This document shows positions 28,278-36,640 of a stretch of 64,000 bases of DNA, piece by piece (within the stretch, counting starts at the first letter, position 1; the number at the start of each line of letters is the position of its first letter). Origin of the DNA: Nostoc sp. UHCC 0926. Its GTDB lineage: Bacteria; Cyanobacteriota; Cyanobacteriia; Cyanobacteriales; Nostocaceae. The notes beneath the pieces were generated by a model. It searched no databases. It saw only the letters and a list, made by a program, of their open reading frames with translations, and was not told where the DNA came from. The translations under genes and the position numbers were made by a program. The stretch covers positions 5,274,001 to 5,338,000 of the forward strand of contig NZ_CP117768.1 of NCBI RefSeq assembly GCF_028623165.1. The letters run 5' to 3'.

Positions 28278-28526
28278 CTAGCCAGAAGGGGACTCAGCAA
28301 AAAAAATTGTTTCGTCCCGTGGCTGTTCTTTGCCAATATGTTCGATTTTTCGCTGACAACAGCCACAGAGAAAATAAAAGCGAACGCTGTCAGTGTCGGG
28401 TTTAATCAATTTAGCTAAACGCGATCGCACTTTAGCGCACTGAGTGGAAATGATATCGCACTCAAGGACTTGAGCGTGTCTGCTGAAGCGCTGGGTAGTA
28501 CGGTAGTTCCCATTGTTCAGATCCAA
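28278..28526 (-). pseudogene. cas2: cas2 remnant
   Basis: The minus-strand frame carries the C-terminal two thirds of a Cas2 adaptation nuclease: ECDIISTQCAKVRSRLAKLI, then KPDTDSVRFYFLCGCCQRKI and GKEQPRDETIFFAE. The first beta strand with the catalytic Asp (the usual VxYDI region) is missing, and NYRTTQRFSRHAQVLECD is disrupted. It therefore cannot be active. The 270 bases between it and the mini-array may be the old leader. der follows on the other strand. Confidence 0.8.
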
Positions 28527-28612
28527 TACTTGGGAAATTATTAAAATATCAAGTTTAAAGTGAGTAAAATGTAAGTACGTGATATACTACGTCTCTGACT
28601 TACCCTGGTTTT

Positions 28613-29983
28613 ATGGCACTGCCAATTGTTGCAATTATCGGACGCCCAAATGTGGGCAAATCCACCCTGGTTAATCGACTCGCCGGGGAACAAACGGCGA
28701 TTGTCCATGATGAACCGGGAGTGACACGCGATCGCACTTACATGCCAGCTTTCTGGAATGGTCGCGAATTTTTAGTCGTAGACACTGGTGGTTTAGTCTT
28801 TAATGATGATACTGAATTTTTACCACTAATTCGCCAGCAGGCAATGACAGCGCTTGCAGAAGCATGTGCCGCTATTTTTGTAGTAGATGGTAAAACGGGC
28901 CCCACATCGGCAGATTTAGAAATCGCCGAATGGATGCGCCAACAACGCGTACCTGTGCTACTAACTGTAAATAAATGTGAATCCCCAGAACAAGGCTTAA
29001 TCCAAGCTGCCGAATTTTGGGAATTGGGATTGGGCGAACCTTACGCCATTTCCGCGATTCATGGCAGTGGTACAGGAGAGTTACTCGATGAGTTAATTAA
29101 TCACATACCTGCTATTGAGGACATCCCAGAAACGAATGAAATCAAAGTAGCAATTGTGGGACGCCCAAATGTGGGCAAATCGAGCTTACTCAATTCTTTT
29201 GTCGGGGAAGAGAGGGCAATTGTTAGCCCAATTTCCGGCACCACCCGCGATGCTATTGATACTTTCATTGAACGAGACGGACAAAGCTACCGCTTGATTG
29301 ACACCGCCGGCATTCGTAAAAAGAAACACATAGAATACGGCACAGAATTCTTTAGTATTAACCGTGCTTTTAAAGCGATTCGCCGCGCTGACGTGGTTTT
29401 ATTAGTACTAGATGCCGTAGATGGAGTAACTGAGCAAGACCAAAAATTAGCTGGGCGGATTATCGAAGAAGGTCGAGCTTGCATCATCGTCGTTAATAAG
29501 TGGGATGCTGTCGAAAAAGACTCTTACACAATCTACGATTACGAAAAAACTCTGCAATCACGGTTACATTTTACCGAATGGGCAGAAACAATCTTTGTGA
29601 GCGCCTTGTCAGGACAACGGGTAGAAAAAATTCTAGAGTTGGTGAAAACGGCGGCTGAATCACACAAACGCCGTGTCAGCACATCAGTTATTAACGAAGT
29701 CTTAACAGATGCCGTCAGTTGGCATTCACCGCCAGCATCCCGTGGTGGGCGTCAAGGCAAGATTTATTATGGTACACAAGTAAGTAGCCAACCACCAACG
29801 ATCGCTTTATTTGTCAATGATTCCAAACGCTTCAACGACAACTACCGCCGCTACATTGAACGCCAATTCCGGCAACAGCTAGGATTCAAGGGCACGCCAA
29901 TGATTTTACTGTGGCGGAGTAAAAAAGTCCGTGATGCCGAAATTGGTAATGTTAATAGAGCAACTCGCGTTAAATCAAGTTAG
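28613..29983 (+). CDS. der: Ribosome assembly GTPase Der (EngA)
   Basis: A 456-residue protein with two tandem GTPase domains: G1 motifs GRPNVGKST (residue 10) and GRPNVGKSS (about 182), G3 DTGG and DTAG, G4 NKCE and NKWD. A C-terminal KH-like domain ends with FKGTPMILLWRSKK. Der acts in 50S subunit maturation and is essential. It opens the conserved block der, ecfT-like, pabB-like, pipX-pipY, sepF, proC. Confidence 0.98.
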   Translation: MALPIVAIIGRPNVGKSTLVNRLAGEQTAIVHDEPGVTRDRTYMPAFWNGREFLVVDTGGLVFNDDTEFLPLIRQQAMTALAEACAAIFVVDGKTGPTSADLEIAEWMRQQRVPVLLTVNKCESPEQGLIQAAEFWELGLGEPYAISAIHGSGTGELLDELINHIPAIEDIPETNEIKVAIVGRPNVGKSSLLNSFVGEERAIVSPISGTTRDAIDTFIERDGQSYRLIDTAGIRKKKHIEYGTEFFSINRAFKAIRRADVVLLVLDAVDGVTEQDQKLAGRIIEEGRACIIVVNKWDAVEKDSYTIYDYEKTLQSRLHFTEWAETIFVSALSGQRVEKILELVKTAAESHKRRVSTSVINEVLTDAVSWHSPPASRGGRQGKIYYGTQVSSQPPTIALFVNDSKRFNDNYRRYIERQFRQQLGFKGTPMILLWRSKKVRDAEIGNVNRATRVKSS

Positions 29984-29989
29984 GAGTAG

Positions 29990-30045
29990 AGACGCGATTA
30001 ATCGCGTCTGTACAGGATAGACGCGATTAATCGCGTCTGTACAGG
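29990..30045. repeat. Two tandem palindromic repeats after der
   Basis: The unit AGACGCGATTAATCGCGTCT plus GTACAGG occurs twice with a 29-base period. Each holds the perfect 18-bp palindrome GACGCGATTAATCGCGTC. A near copy (GACGCGATGAATCGCGTC) is at 18539-18556. It could stop transcription after der, though there is no T-run. Confidence 0.8.
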
Positions 30046-30135
30046 AGTTATGAGTTAAAGTCAGAATTGCTTGCTAACTATAGAACCCTATCGACTTGAG
30101 TTTGATAGCGGTACAAGGTGAAAGTTATGAGAGTT

Positions 30136-30247
30136 CCTCGTTCCCATGCTCCGCGTGGGAATGCATTAACGTGGGCTGCTGACTCAATGTCTGAGTGGAG
30201 GCAGCAGCCCCTAATTAGCCATTCCCATGCAGAGCATAGGAACGAGA
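30136..30247. repeat. Foldback repeat (CTCGTT family), copy 3
   Basis: Ends CTCGTTCCCATGCTC and GAGCATAGGAACGAG are complementary at 14 of 15 positions. Inside is a second stem around GGGCTGCTGACTC and GAGGCAGCAGCCC. It is the same family as 4567-4679 and 25131-25244. The bases just after (30279-30314) resemble one end of the element at 49054-49225. Confidence 0.8.
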
Positions 30248-30387
30248 GAATAATGGGAAATTAAATCGAGCTTTTTTCGACTTGTGCGTACACCGTAGCC
30301 TTTTTAAAGGAGGATCGAGGTTTCAGGTTTTCAATGCGTAAGTCCTGTTAAAGTCAAAACTGCTAACTCCTAACTCTTAATTTTAAA

Positions 30388-31308
30388 ATGGATTTATTGC
30401 GATCGCTGCCACTTGGACTTTATTTAGAACAACCCCAAACTTGGTTGCATAAAATCGATCCGCGAGTCAAGTTCGCCTGGTTGATGAGCTTTTTAACAAG
30501 CTATATTTTGGCTAACAACTCTTGGCGGGTGATGCTGGTGGTAGTATTGATTATTGCCACCTTGATTGCCAGGATTCCTCGACGAGTATGGCAGCAGCAA
30601 ATGGGTTGGCTGTTAATGCTATCGTTTTTTGTCTTAGCGATCGGAGCGATCAGTCCTGATGGAATGGGTGTAGATTATCAGCCACGCCTGCCAGCTAATG
30701 AACAAATATTAAGCCAGCCATCAAACTCCAACAATATTGTTGAAGAGCAAGTAGTTGAGAAAAAAAAATACAGCTACGTGCGATTTCACAAAGGCCCAGT
30801 GAAAGTAACTCGCTACTCCTTGGATTTAGCAGTACGCCTGAGTACACTTATATTTACTGTGATTTACAGCACCAACCTGTATCTGCTGACAACCGCACCA
30901 GAAGAAATCACATCTGGCATAGAAAGCCTGATGCAACCCCTGCGACGCCTGAAGTTGCCTGTCACAGAAATTGCTTTAACTTTAACCTTGTCCTTGCGCT
31001 TTATTCCTCTGGTATTAGAAGAAGTACAAAACTTATTTCGCTCCGTGATGACAAGGGCAATTAATTGGAAAAAGCTGGGATTGAAAGGAGGATTCAAAGT
31101 TTGGATGACAGTTGCAGAGAGACTGTTAGAAAATCTGCTCTTACGAGCTGATCAAATGGCGAATGCAATGATGGTGAGGGGTTTTACCAGTCCCAATGAG
31201 CATCGAGTCCAGTGGCACGACTTACGATTAAAAGGGCGTGACTGGCTTGCTATTGCAACTTTAATTTTATTCTGGGGAATACGACTAGCTATTGGAACTC
31301 AGGTCTAA
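30388..31308 (+). CDS. EcfT/CbiQ-type energy-coupling factor transmembrane protein
   Basis: A 306-residue membrane protein with about five hydrophobic segments. The N-terminal HKIDPRVKFAWLMSF and the coupling-helix motif MMVRGFTSP (Ala-Arg-Gly type, reached after ENLLLRADQMANA) are hallmarks of EcfT. EcfT links vitamin- or metal-specific S components to ABC ATPases. No EcfA or S subunit is nearby, as is usual in cyanobacteria. A charged loop with EEQVVEKKKYSYVRFHKG is inserted after the third helix. Confidence 0.88.
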   Translation: MDLLRSLPLGLYLEQPQTWLHKIDPRVKFAWLMSFLTSYILANNSWRVMLVVVLIIATLIARIPRRVWQQQMGWLLMLSFFVLAIGAISPDGMGVDYQPRLPANEQILSQPSNSNNIVEEQVVEKKKYSYVRFHKGPVKVTRYSLDLAVRLSTLIFTVIYSTNLYLLTTAPEEITSGIESLMQPLRRLKLPVTEIALTLTLSLRFIPLVLEEVQNLFRSVMTRAINWKKLGLKGGFKVWMTVAERLLENLLLRADQMANAMMVRGFTSPNEHRVQWHDLRLKGRDWLAIATLILFWGIRLAIGTQV

Positions 31309-31432
31309 TTTTGCGCCGAGAAAATGGTAATAGGTAATAGGTAATTGCATTTTGTCAGTGGTCAGTAGTCGTAGTTATTTGTACTCACTGCTGAAAACTG
31401 TTAACTAACTATTGACAACGCTTGTAAACAGT

Positions 31433-32935
31433 ATGACCAAGCCTTGGTATTGGCGATCGCTACCCTTAGAAAAGCGCACAGGTTCGGAAGTTTTTGCTGC
31501 TCTTTTTCGCCCCACTGCTGCACCCGCAATTGCTACCCTACTAGAAAGTCCCTACCCAACGCCAATCGACCATCCCCAACTCAACCAATATTCTATCTGT
31601 GCAGGCGCTCCTCGCCTAGTAGATGGCATCCCACAGATGTGGACACCAGAAGTAGGAGAGGTTTTTCCCTTCCTAGAAAAGTTGTTACAGCAAGGGGTAG
31701 CGGGACATGAGGAGGAATTTACTTCCCCTGCTTCCGATCTCCCCTTTACTGGCGGTTGGTTGGGTTGGCTAGGCTACGATGTGGCATGGGAAATTGAACA
31801 GTTACCCCGTAATAAAATTGATCCCCTACCCTTTCCCATAGCTTTTTGGTACGAACCAGATTGTTTTGCCGTTTTAGATCATGCACAACAAATTCTTTGG
31901 TTAGCCGCCAGTGATGCAAGTGGACTTGATGAGTTAGAAAAGAAGTTAGCAAAGAAAGACGCGGGGAAAGAATTCTCCGTATCTCCCTGTCCCCGCATCC
32001 CCGTGTCCTCTTCGTTCCCCCTGTTTTTGACATCTCAGGCAGATTATGAAACAGCTGTCAACCAGGTGAAAAAATATATTCAAGCTGGAGACATCTTTCA
32101 AGCAAATCTTTCATTGCGATTTCAAGCGTCTACATCGGCTTCTGGTTGGGAAATTTACCAAGCCTTGCAAAAAATCAATCCTTCTCCTTTTGCCAGCTAT
32201 TGGCAAACGCCTTGGGGGGAACTGATCAGTTGTTCGCCGGAACGGTTAGTAATGTTGCAAAATCGGCAAGCCGAAACCAGACCGATCGCCGGAACGCGAT
32301 CGCGTGGTGTCACTCCAGAACAAGATATGCAACTGGCCCAAGATTTACTCAGCAACACTAAAGAACGTGCAGAACACATCATGCTAGTGGATTTGGAACG
32401 CAATGATTTAGGGCGAGTTTGTGAATGGGGAACGGTTGCTGTTGACGAATTGCTGACAATTGAGCGATATAGCCATGTGATGCATCTTGTCAGCAACATC
32501 AAAGGTACTTTAAAAGGCGAATGCACTACCATTGATTTGATTCGCGCCACGTTCCCAGGTGGCACAATTACAGGTTGTCCCAAAGTCCGTTGCATGGAAA
32601 TTATTGAAGAATTAGAACCCGTGCGGCGCAGCTTGTTCTATGGTTCTTGTGGCTATTTAGATTGGCGTGGTCATTTAGATTTGAATATCTTAATCCGCAC
32701 TCTGCTACTAGCTCCCGCGTCTCAAGAAGGTGAAGGAGCAGGGGAAGCTGGGGAAGTAAATTCTTTCTCATCTCCCCACTCAAGACTCATCCCCCAGCAC
32801 TCAGCACTCAACATTGTCTGGGGACAAGTTGGCGCGGGAATTGTTGCAGACAGCGATCCAGAGAGAGAATGGTATGAATCTCTGCACAAAGCTCAGGCAC
32901 AACTGGCAGCACTGAAAATGCTAGATAATCAATAG
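31433..32935 (+). CDS. Chorismate-binding enzyme, PabB/TrpE-like
   Basis: The 500-residue protein starts at the ATG (MTKPWYWRSLPLEKRTG); a TTG lies 21 bases upstream. The catalytic part is complete: DIFQANLSLRF, ETRPIAGTRSRG, AEHIMLVDLERNDLGRVCEW, and FPGGTITGCPKVRCMEIIEE. Most like aminodeoxychorismate synthase component I (folate), with anthranilate synthase the alternative. Two in-frame low-complexity stretches are unusual: around 31965-32030 (SVSPCPRIPVSSSFPLF) and 32715-32812 (EGAGEAGEVNSFSSPHS). Both look like intergenic repeat DNA read as protein. Confidence 0.85.
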   Translation: MTKPWYWRSLPLEKRTGSEVFAALFRPTAAPAIATLLESPYPTPIDHPQLNQYSICAGAPRLVDGIPQMWTPEVGEVFPFLEKLLQQGVAGHEEEFTSPASDLPFTGGWLGWLGYDVAWEIEQLPRNKIDPLPFPIAFWYEPDCFAVLDHAQQILWLAASDASGLDELEKKLAKKDAGKEFSVSPCPRIPVSSSFPLFLTSQADYETAVNQVKKYIQAGDIFQANLSLRFQASTSASGWEIYQALQKINPSPFASYWQTPWGELISCSPERLVMLQNRQAETRPIAGTRSRGVTPEQDMQLAQDLLSNTKERAEHIMLVDLERNDLGRVCEWGTVAVDELLTIERYSHVMHLVSNIKGTLKGECTTIDLIRATFPGGTITGCPKVRCMEIIEELEPVRRSLFYGSCGYLDWRGHLDLNILIRTLLLAPASQEGEGAGEAGEVNSFSSPHSRLIPQHSALNIVWGQVGAGIVADSDPEREWYESLHKAQAQLAALKMLDNQ

Positions 32936-33393
32936 AAGATTAGTTTTCTTTGCTGTCCCCACTCTCCACTCCCCTATTCTGTTAGCTATTTTGCGCCATT
33001 GGGCGACAGTTGTGGCAGTATAGAAAGAAGTTGAAAAGTTCGCTGTTGCTGTTGGGAACTTCAAAGGGTGTTTTTCCTGGCAACGCCGAACTTCAACAAC
33101 AGGATCAGGACTATTTTGTGCCTTGTCCCTACAGATTGGTAAATTGAAGTCACCAAAGCAGATGGTGATGTTTATCAACCAGCCTCTACTCTGTAGAATC
33201 TACGCTTTGCGGCTTCTGTTGTACCATTTCGCTTCACTACCACTAGCTTCATCTGCCCATTAGGAACTAGATCAAGGTCTTCGTAACCGCAGTTTTGCAT
33301 TTTAAGCAAATATTCAGGCGAATGTTGGTATTATCGTCTGAATGTTTGGAATTCACTGCGAAAAGATATACATACTCCCACCTTGACTCTTAA
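32936..33393. other. Intergenic region before pipX, possible gene remnant on the minus strand
   Basis: No intact gene. On the minus strand 33300-33175 encodes a coding-looking 41-residue piece (GYEDLDLVPNGQMKLVVVKR) ending at a stop. It may be the tail of a lost gene; I cannot name it. The pipX promoter should lie near the right end. Confidence 0.4.
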
Positions 33394-33672
33394 ATGAATC
33401 CAGAAAACGCAGAAACTTACATAAACCATCCAACTTGGGGTTTACTCTACAAAATCTGTATGGTTGATGAGAACCAGGATTTGTTCACCACACTTTATGC
33501 CCAGCGCTTATTTTTTTTGGTAGCAAATGACGTTAAAGGTGTTAAGTTCCAGTCTCTAGGACGGACTGAGGCTAGAATGATGTTGGAAAATCGCTTACGT
33601 ACCCTGCGTCGTAGTGGACAATCTCAGGAGTACGATCAACTTCAGAGTGTTTTCCAACGCACCTTCCAATGA
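33394..33672 (+). CDS. pipX: PipX, PII- and NtcA-interacting coactivator
   Basis: 92 residues, the normal size. The Tudor-like N-terminal fold is recognisable by NHPTWGLLYKICMVDENQDL and FTTLYAQRLFFLVANDVKG. The C-terminal helices hold GRTEARMMLENRLRTLRRSG. PipX binds 2-oxoglutarate-loaded NtcA as coactivator and is sequestered by PII when nitrogen is plentiful. It overlaps pipY by four bases (ATGA), the arrangement known across cyanobacteria. Confidence 0.97.
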   Translation: MNPENAETYINHPTWGLLYKICMVDENQDLFTTLYAQRLFFLVANDVKGVKFQSLGRTEARMMLENRLRTLRRSGQSQEYDQLQSVFQRTFQ

Positions 33673-34337
33673 GCAGTTCGATTTCCGAACGTATTGTTTC
33701 CATTCGCTCCTCACTACCAACTTCAGTCCGATTGATTGCTGTTAGCAAGCAAGTTTCTGCCCAGGCCATTCGGTCTGCCTATGCCGCAGGAATTCGTGAT
33801 TTTGCGGAGAGTCGTATCCAAGAAGCCGCCAGCAAACAAGCCGAGTTGCAAGACTTACCGGATATTACCTGGCACTTTATTGGACATTTGCAAAGCAATA
33901 AAGCCAAAAAAGCCATCGAGCAATTCCCCTGGATTCACTCCGTCGATAACTTGAAGCTGGCACAGCGCTTAGATCAATTGGCGCAACAGCTAGGAGTGAG
34001 TCCCCAGGTTTGCCTGCAAGTGAAAATTCTCCCCGATCCCAACAAGTCCGGTTGGAGTGTGCCAGAACTTTTAGCTGATTTACCCACACTCAATCAATAC
34101 AAAAGTTTACAAATTCAAGGTTTGATGACAATTCCGCCTTCAGGATTAAATGCTCCGGAAATTTTGAATGTGTTTAATCTCAATCGTCAGCTAGCAAAGG
34201 AAATCCAGGAGCAAAACTGGTCACACATTAAAATGCAGCAACTATCTATGGGTATGTCAGGCGACTACGAACTGGCAGTGCAAGCAGGCGCAACGATGGT
34301 ACGATTAGGAACAATATTGTTTGGCGATCGCTCTTAG
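33669..34337 (+). CDS. pipY: PipY, YggS/PLPBP-family PLP homeostasis protein
   Basis: A 222-residue alanine-racemase-fold protein. The PLP lysine is in LIAVSKQVSAQAIRSAYAAG. Other family marks are FAESRIQEA, WHFIGHLQSNKAKK, and the C-terminal phosphate site SMGMSGDYELAVQAGATMVR. It buffers pyridoxal phosphate and amino/keto acid pools. It is coupled to pipX through the ATGA overlap. Confidence 0.97.
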   Translation: MSSSISERIVSIRSSLPTSVRLIAVSKQVSAQAIRSAYAAGIRDFAESRIQEAASKQAELQDLPDITWHFIGHLQSNKAKKAIEQFPWIHSVDNLKLAQRLDQLAQQLGVSPQVCLQVKILPDPNKSGWSVPELLADLPTLNQYKSLQIQGLMTIPPSGLNAPEILNVFNLNRQLAKEIQEQNWSHIKMQQLSMGMSGDYELAVQAGATMVRLGTILFGDRS

Positions 34338-34718
34338 CCTATTGATCATCAGCCTTGGAGGTCAGTATTAATAGAGATCAGGATTTGATGACAAGAATTT
34401 TGTAACAGACTGGTGCAATTGGAAACAAAGGATATAGTATTGACAAGAGCAATCGCCAAGGGAAAATGGGGTATAAAGAACTTACCTTCGGACAAACCTT
34501 AGGATATAATCTTGACTCATTATTATGTTTAGGCGATGCACAGACCTTTCCAATAAGTGTCAGTTCATCGCCAAAACCTGTAGTATAGGCTACAAATCAG
34601 CAATACACTTGCTGAAGTATCCACCGATGTAGCGTAACCGCCGTAGGCATCGCTCCTAGTTCAATCAATCCTAAGCCAAGTCAAAACAGGCTATTCGCAC
34701 CAGGAGAGTACACACACA
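34338..34718. other. Intergenic region upstream of sepF
   Basis: No coding frame or RNA gene is evident. A short dispersed-repeat piece (GTAGCGTAACCGCCGTAGGC) lies near 34629. The sepF promoter should be in the right half. Confidence 0.5.
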
Positions 34719-35321
34719 ATGAACAACATCTTTTCCAAACTCAGAGACTTTGTGGGTCTAAATGAGCAAGTGGAATACGAGTATTACGAAGAAGAACCAG
34801 AAACAGATAATAATAATTACCAAAATCTGTATCAGCAAGAAAATCCCCAACCAGCACCACAAGAGAGCGCAACCGCTCAAAATCGACGCTGGCGGGAACC
34901 AGTGCCTACAATGGGAGATGATATAGCAGCAGGTTCAAAGCCAATGGGGAATGTGATTGGTATGCCAGGAGCAATTAACGGAATTTCGGAAGTTTTAGTC
35001 CTCGAACCACGCACCTTTGAAGAAATGCCCCAGGCAATTCAAGCGTTGCGAGAACGCAAGTCAGTAGTATTAAATCTGACAATTATGGACCCAGATCAAG
35101 CTCAACGAGCAGTAGATTTTGTTGCAGGTGGTACTTACGCACTAGATGGACATCAAGAGCGCATCGGTGAGAGCATCTTCTTGTTTACACCAAGCTGTGT
35201 CCAAGTTAGCACCCAAGGTGGCGTTCTTCATGAAGTACCACAACCGCCAGCCCGTCCGTCTCGTCCTACAGGTACTCCAAATCAAACCTGGGGCAACGAA
35301 ACTAACCGGATGGCACAATAA
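34719..35321 (+). CDS. sepF: Cell division protein SepF (Cdv2)
   Basis: 200 residues: an N-terminal amphipathic helix (MNNIFSKLRDFVGL) for membrane binding, an acidic linker (YEYYEEEPETDNNNYQ), then the conserved SepF core from about 90 (EVLVLEPRTFEEMPQAIQAL, VVLNLTIMDPDQAQRAVDFV, GGTYALDGHQERIGESIFLF). SepF polymerises on FtsZ and helps assemble the divisome. Position between pipY and proC is the usual cyanobacterial one. Confidence 0.97.
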   Translation: MNNIFSKLRDFVGLNEQVEYEYYEEEPETDNNNYQNLYQQENPQPAPQESATAQNRRWREPVPTMGDDIAAGSKPMGNVIGMPGAINGISEVLVLEPRTFEEMPQAIQALRERKSVVLNLTIMDPDQAQRAVDFVAGGTYALDGHQERIGESIFLFTPSCVQVSTQGGVLHEVPQPPARPSRPTGTPNQTWGNETNRMAQ

Positions 35322-35332
35322 AGTTAAATTAG

Positions 35333-35413
35333 TTGTTAGTCCTTTGTCCTTTGTCATTTGTCGTGGGTTTTGATCATAATGACAAATGACAAACGACTAA
35401 TGACTAATGACCC
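35333..35413. repeat. Heptamer short tandem repeats, inverted
   Basis: Left arm repeats TCCTTTG/TCATTTG heptamers; right arm has their complements (GACAAATGACAAACGAC, then TAATGACTAATGAC). The region forms an imperfect hairpin. It is of the STRR type described for heterocystous cyanobacteria. Confidence 0.75.
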
Positions 35414-35709
35414 TTACGGGTGATGCTACGTACAGTCGCTAACGCTACCGCAACTCTTAGAGACGCACAAGGGACGCTAACGCCAGTCACTCATGGGGAG
35501 CGACTGCGGTGGACGGGTTAAGAGGCATAAAGGAGGCAGTGCGCCCAAGCGGTTTCTCGACTTGTCCCTTGTGCGTCTCCCCTTCATCACATTGGGAGAG
35601 GCTAACGCCTGCCGTAGGATGCCCGAAGGGCTGTAGGGAGAAGCAACTGCCGTCAAGTGGCGTGGAAACTCCCTCTCCAGAGCGCTGGCTCACTAATGAG
35701 TAATGATCA
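35414..35709. repeat. Composite dispersed-repeat cluster before proC
   Basis: It holds complementary arms AGACGCACAAGGGAC (35461-35475) and GTCCCTTGTGCGTCT (near 35563-35577) around a GC-rich middle. Next comes CGCCTGCCGTAGGATGCCCG and AAGGGCTGTAGGGAGAAG at 35607-35643, the repeat also seen near 22777 and 59736. No gene is seen. Confidence 0.7.
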
Positions 35710-36528
35710 ATGACTATAAAATTTGGCTTAATTGGTGGTGGGGTAATGGGAGAAGCGCTCTTATCCCGCCTGATCGCGCGTGGAATCTATCAATCATCAG
35801 AAGTCATAGTTAGCGAACCGCTATCTTCACGCCTAGATTTTTTAAAACAGCAATACGATGTTGCTGTGACGACAGATAATAGCGAAGTTTTCACCCAAGC
35901 AAAAGAAGTTGTCTTTTTGGCAGTGAAACCGCAGGTGTTTAGCGCGATCGCTCAAGAATTAGCACATATTGATATTCTTAATACAGAATACTCAGCCCTA
36001 ATCATTTCCATCTTGGCGGGTGTGCCTTTAAGTCAGCTAGAAGCTGCATTTGTGCAATTGCCAATTATTAGAGCAATGCCCAACACCCCAGCAATTGTAG
36101 GAGCGGGAATTACTGCGATTTGTTTAGGTGCATACACCAGCCCCAAGCACCACGAAATAGCACAGCAAGTTTTTTCTGCTGTCGGGGAAGTGGTGGAAGT
36201 GTCAGAAGGGTTGATGGATGCTGTTACAGGGCTATCTGGTAGCGGCCCGGCTTACGTGGCGCTCTTGGTAGAAGCACTTGCTGATGGCGGAGTAGCCGCA
36301 GGTTTACCTAGAACAATTGCCAATCAACTAGCCTTGCAAACCGTATTGGGCACAGCGAAACTCTTGGAGGAAACCAAACTGCACCCAGCAGAACTCAAAG
36401 ATCGGGTTACCAGTCCTGGTGGTACAACCATTGCAGGGATTGCCAAGCTAGAACAGGCAGGATTTCGTTCAGCTTTAATTGAAGCAGTAAAAGCTGCCAC
36501 AGAGCGATCGCAAGAACTGGGAAAATAA
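35710..36528 (+). CDS. proC: Pyrroline-5-carboxylate reductase
   Basis: A 272-residue enzyme for the last step of proline synthesis, reducing P5C with NAD(P)H. The Rossmann motif is FGLIGGGVMGEALLSRL; VFLAVKPQVF, RAMPNTPAIVGAG and the dimer/catalytic region GLSGSGPAYVALLVEAL and TSPGGTTIAGIAKLE are all present. Complete and unremarkable. Confidence 0.98.
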   Translation: MTIKFGLIGGGVMGEALLSRLIARGIYQSSEVIVSEPLSSRLDFLKQQYDVAVTTDNSEVFTQAKEVVFLAVKPQVFSAIAQELAHIDILNTEYSALIISILAGVPLSQLEAAFVQLPIIRAMPNTPAIVGAGITAICLGAYTSPKHHEIAQQVFSAVGEVVEVSEGLMDAVTGLSGSGPAYVALLVEALADGGVAAGLPRTIANQLALQTVLGTAKLLEETKLHPAELKDRVTSPGGTTIAGIAKLEQAGFRSALIEAVKAATERSQELGK

Positions 36529-36640
36529 AGTTATGAGTTATGAGTTTTAACTCCTAACTTCTCACTTCTAACTCATAACCTAACGAAGTTGACAAAAGAC
36601 TCGTTAGTATAGTAAACAATCTGGTTGCAAATGTGATTGA
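36529..36640. repeat. Heptamer short tandem repeats
   Basis: Between proC and the helicase the bases from about 36530 to 36580 are built of GAGTTAT/AGTTATG heptamers and their complements (AACTCCT, AACTTCT, AACTCAT). It is the STRR type. Confidence 0.6.

Noticed and set aside
32921..33178. 85-codon minus-strand frame after the PabB-like gene
   Set aside because: Runs over repeat-like and AT-rich sequence with no recognisable domain; only the separate 33175-33300 piece looks coding-like.
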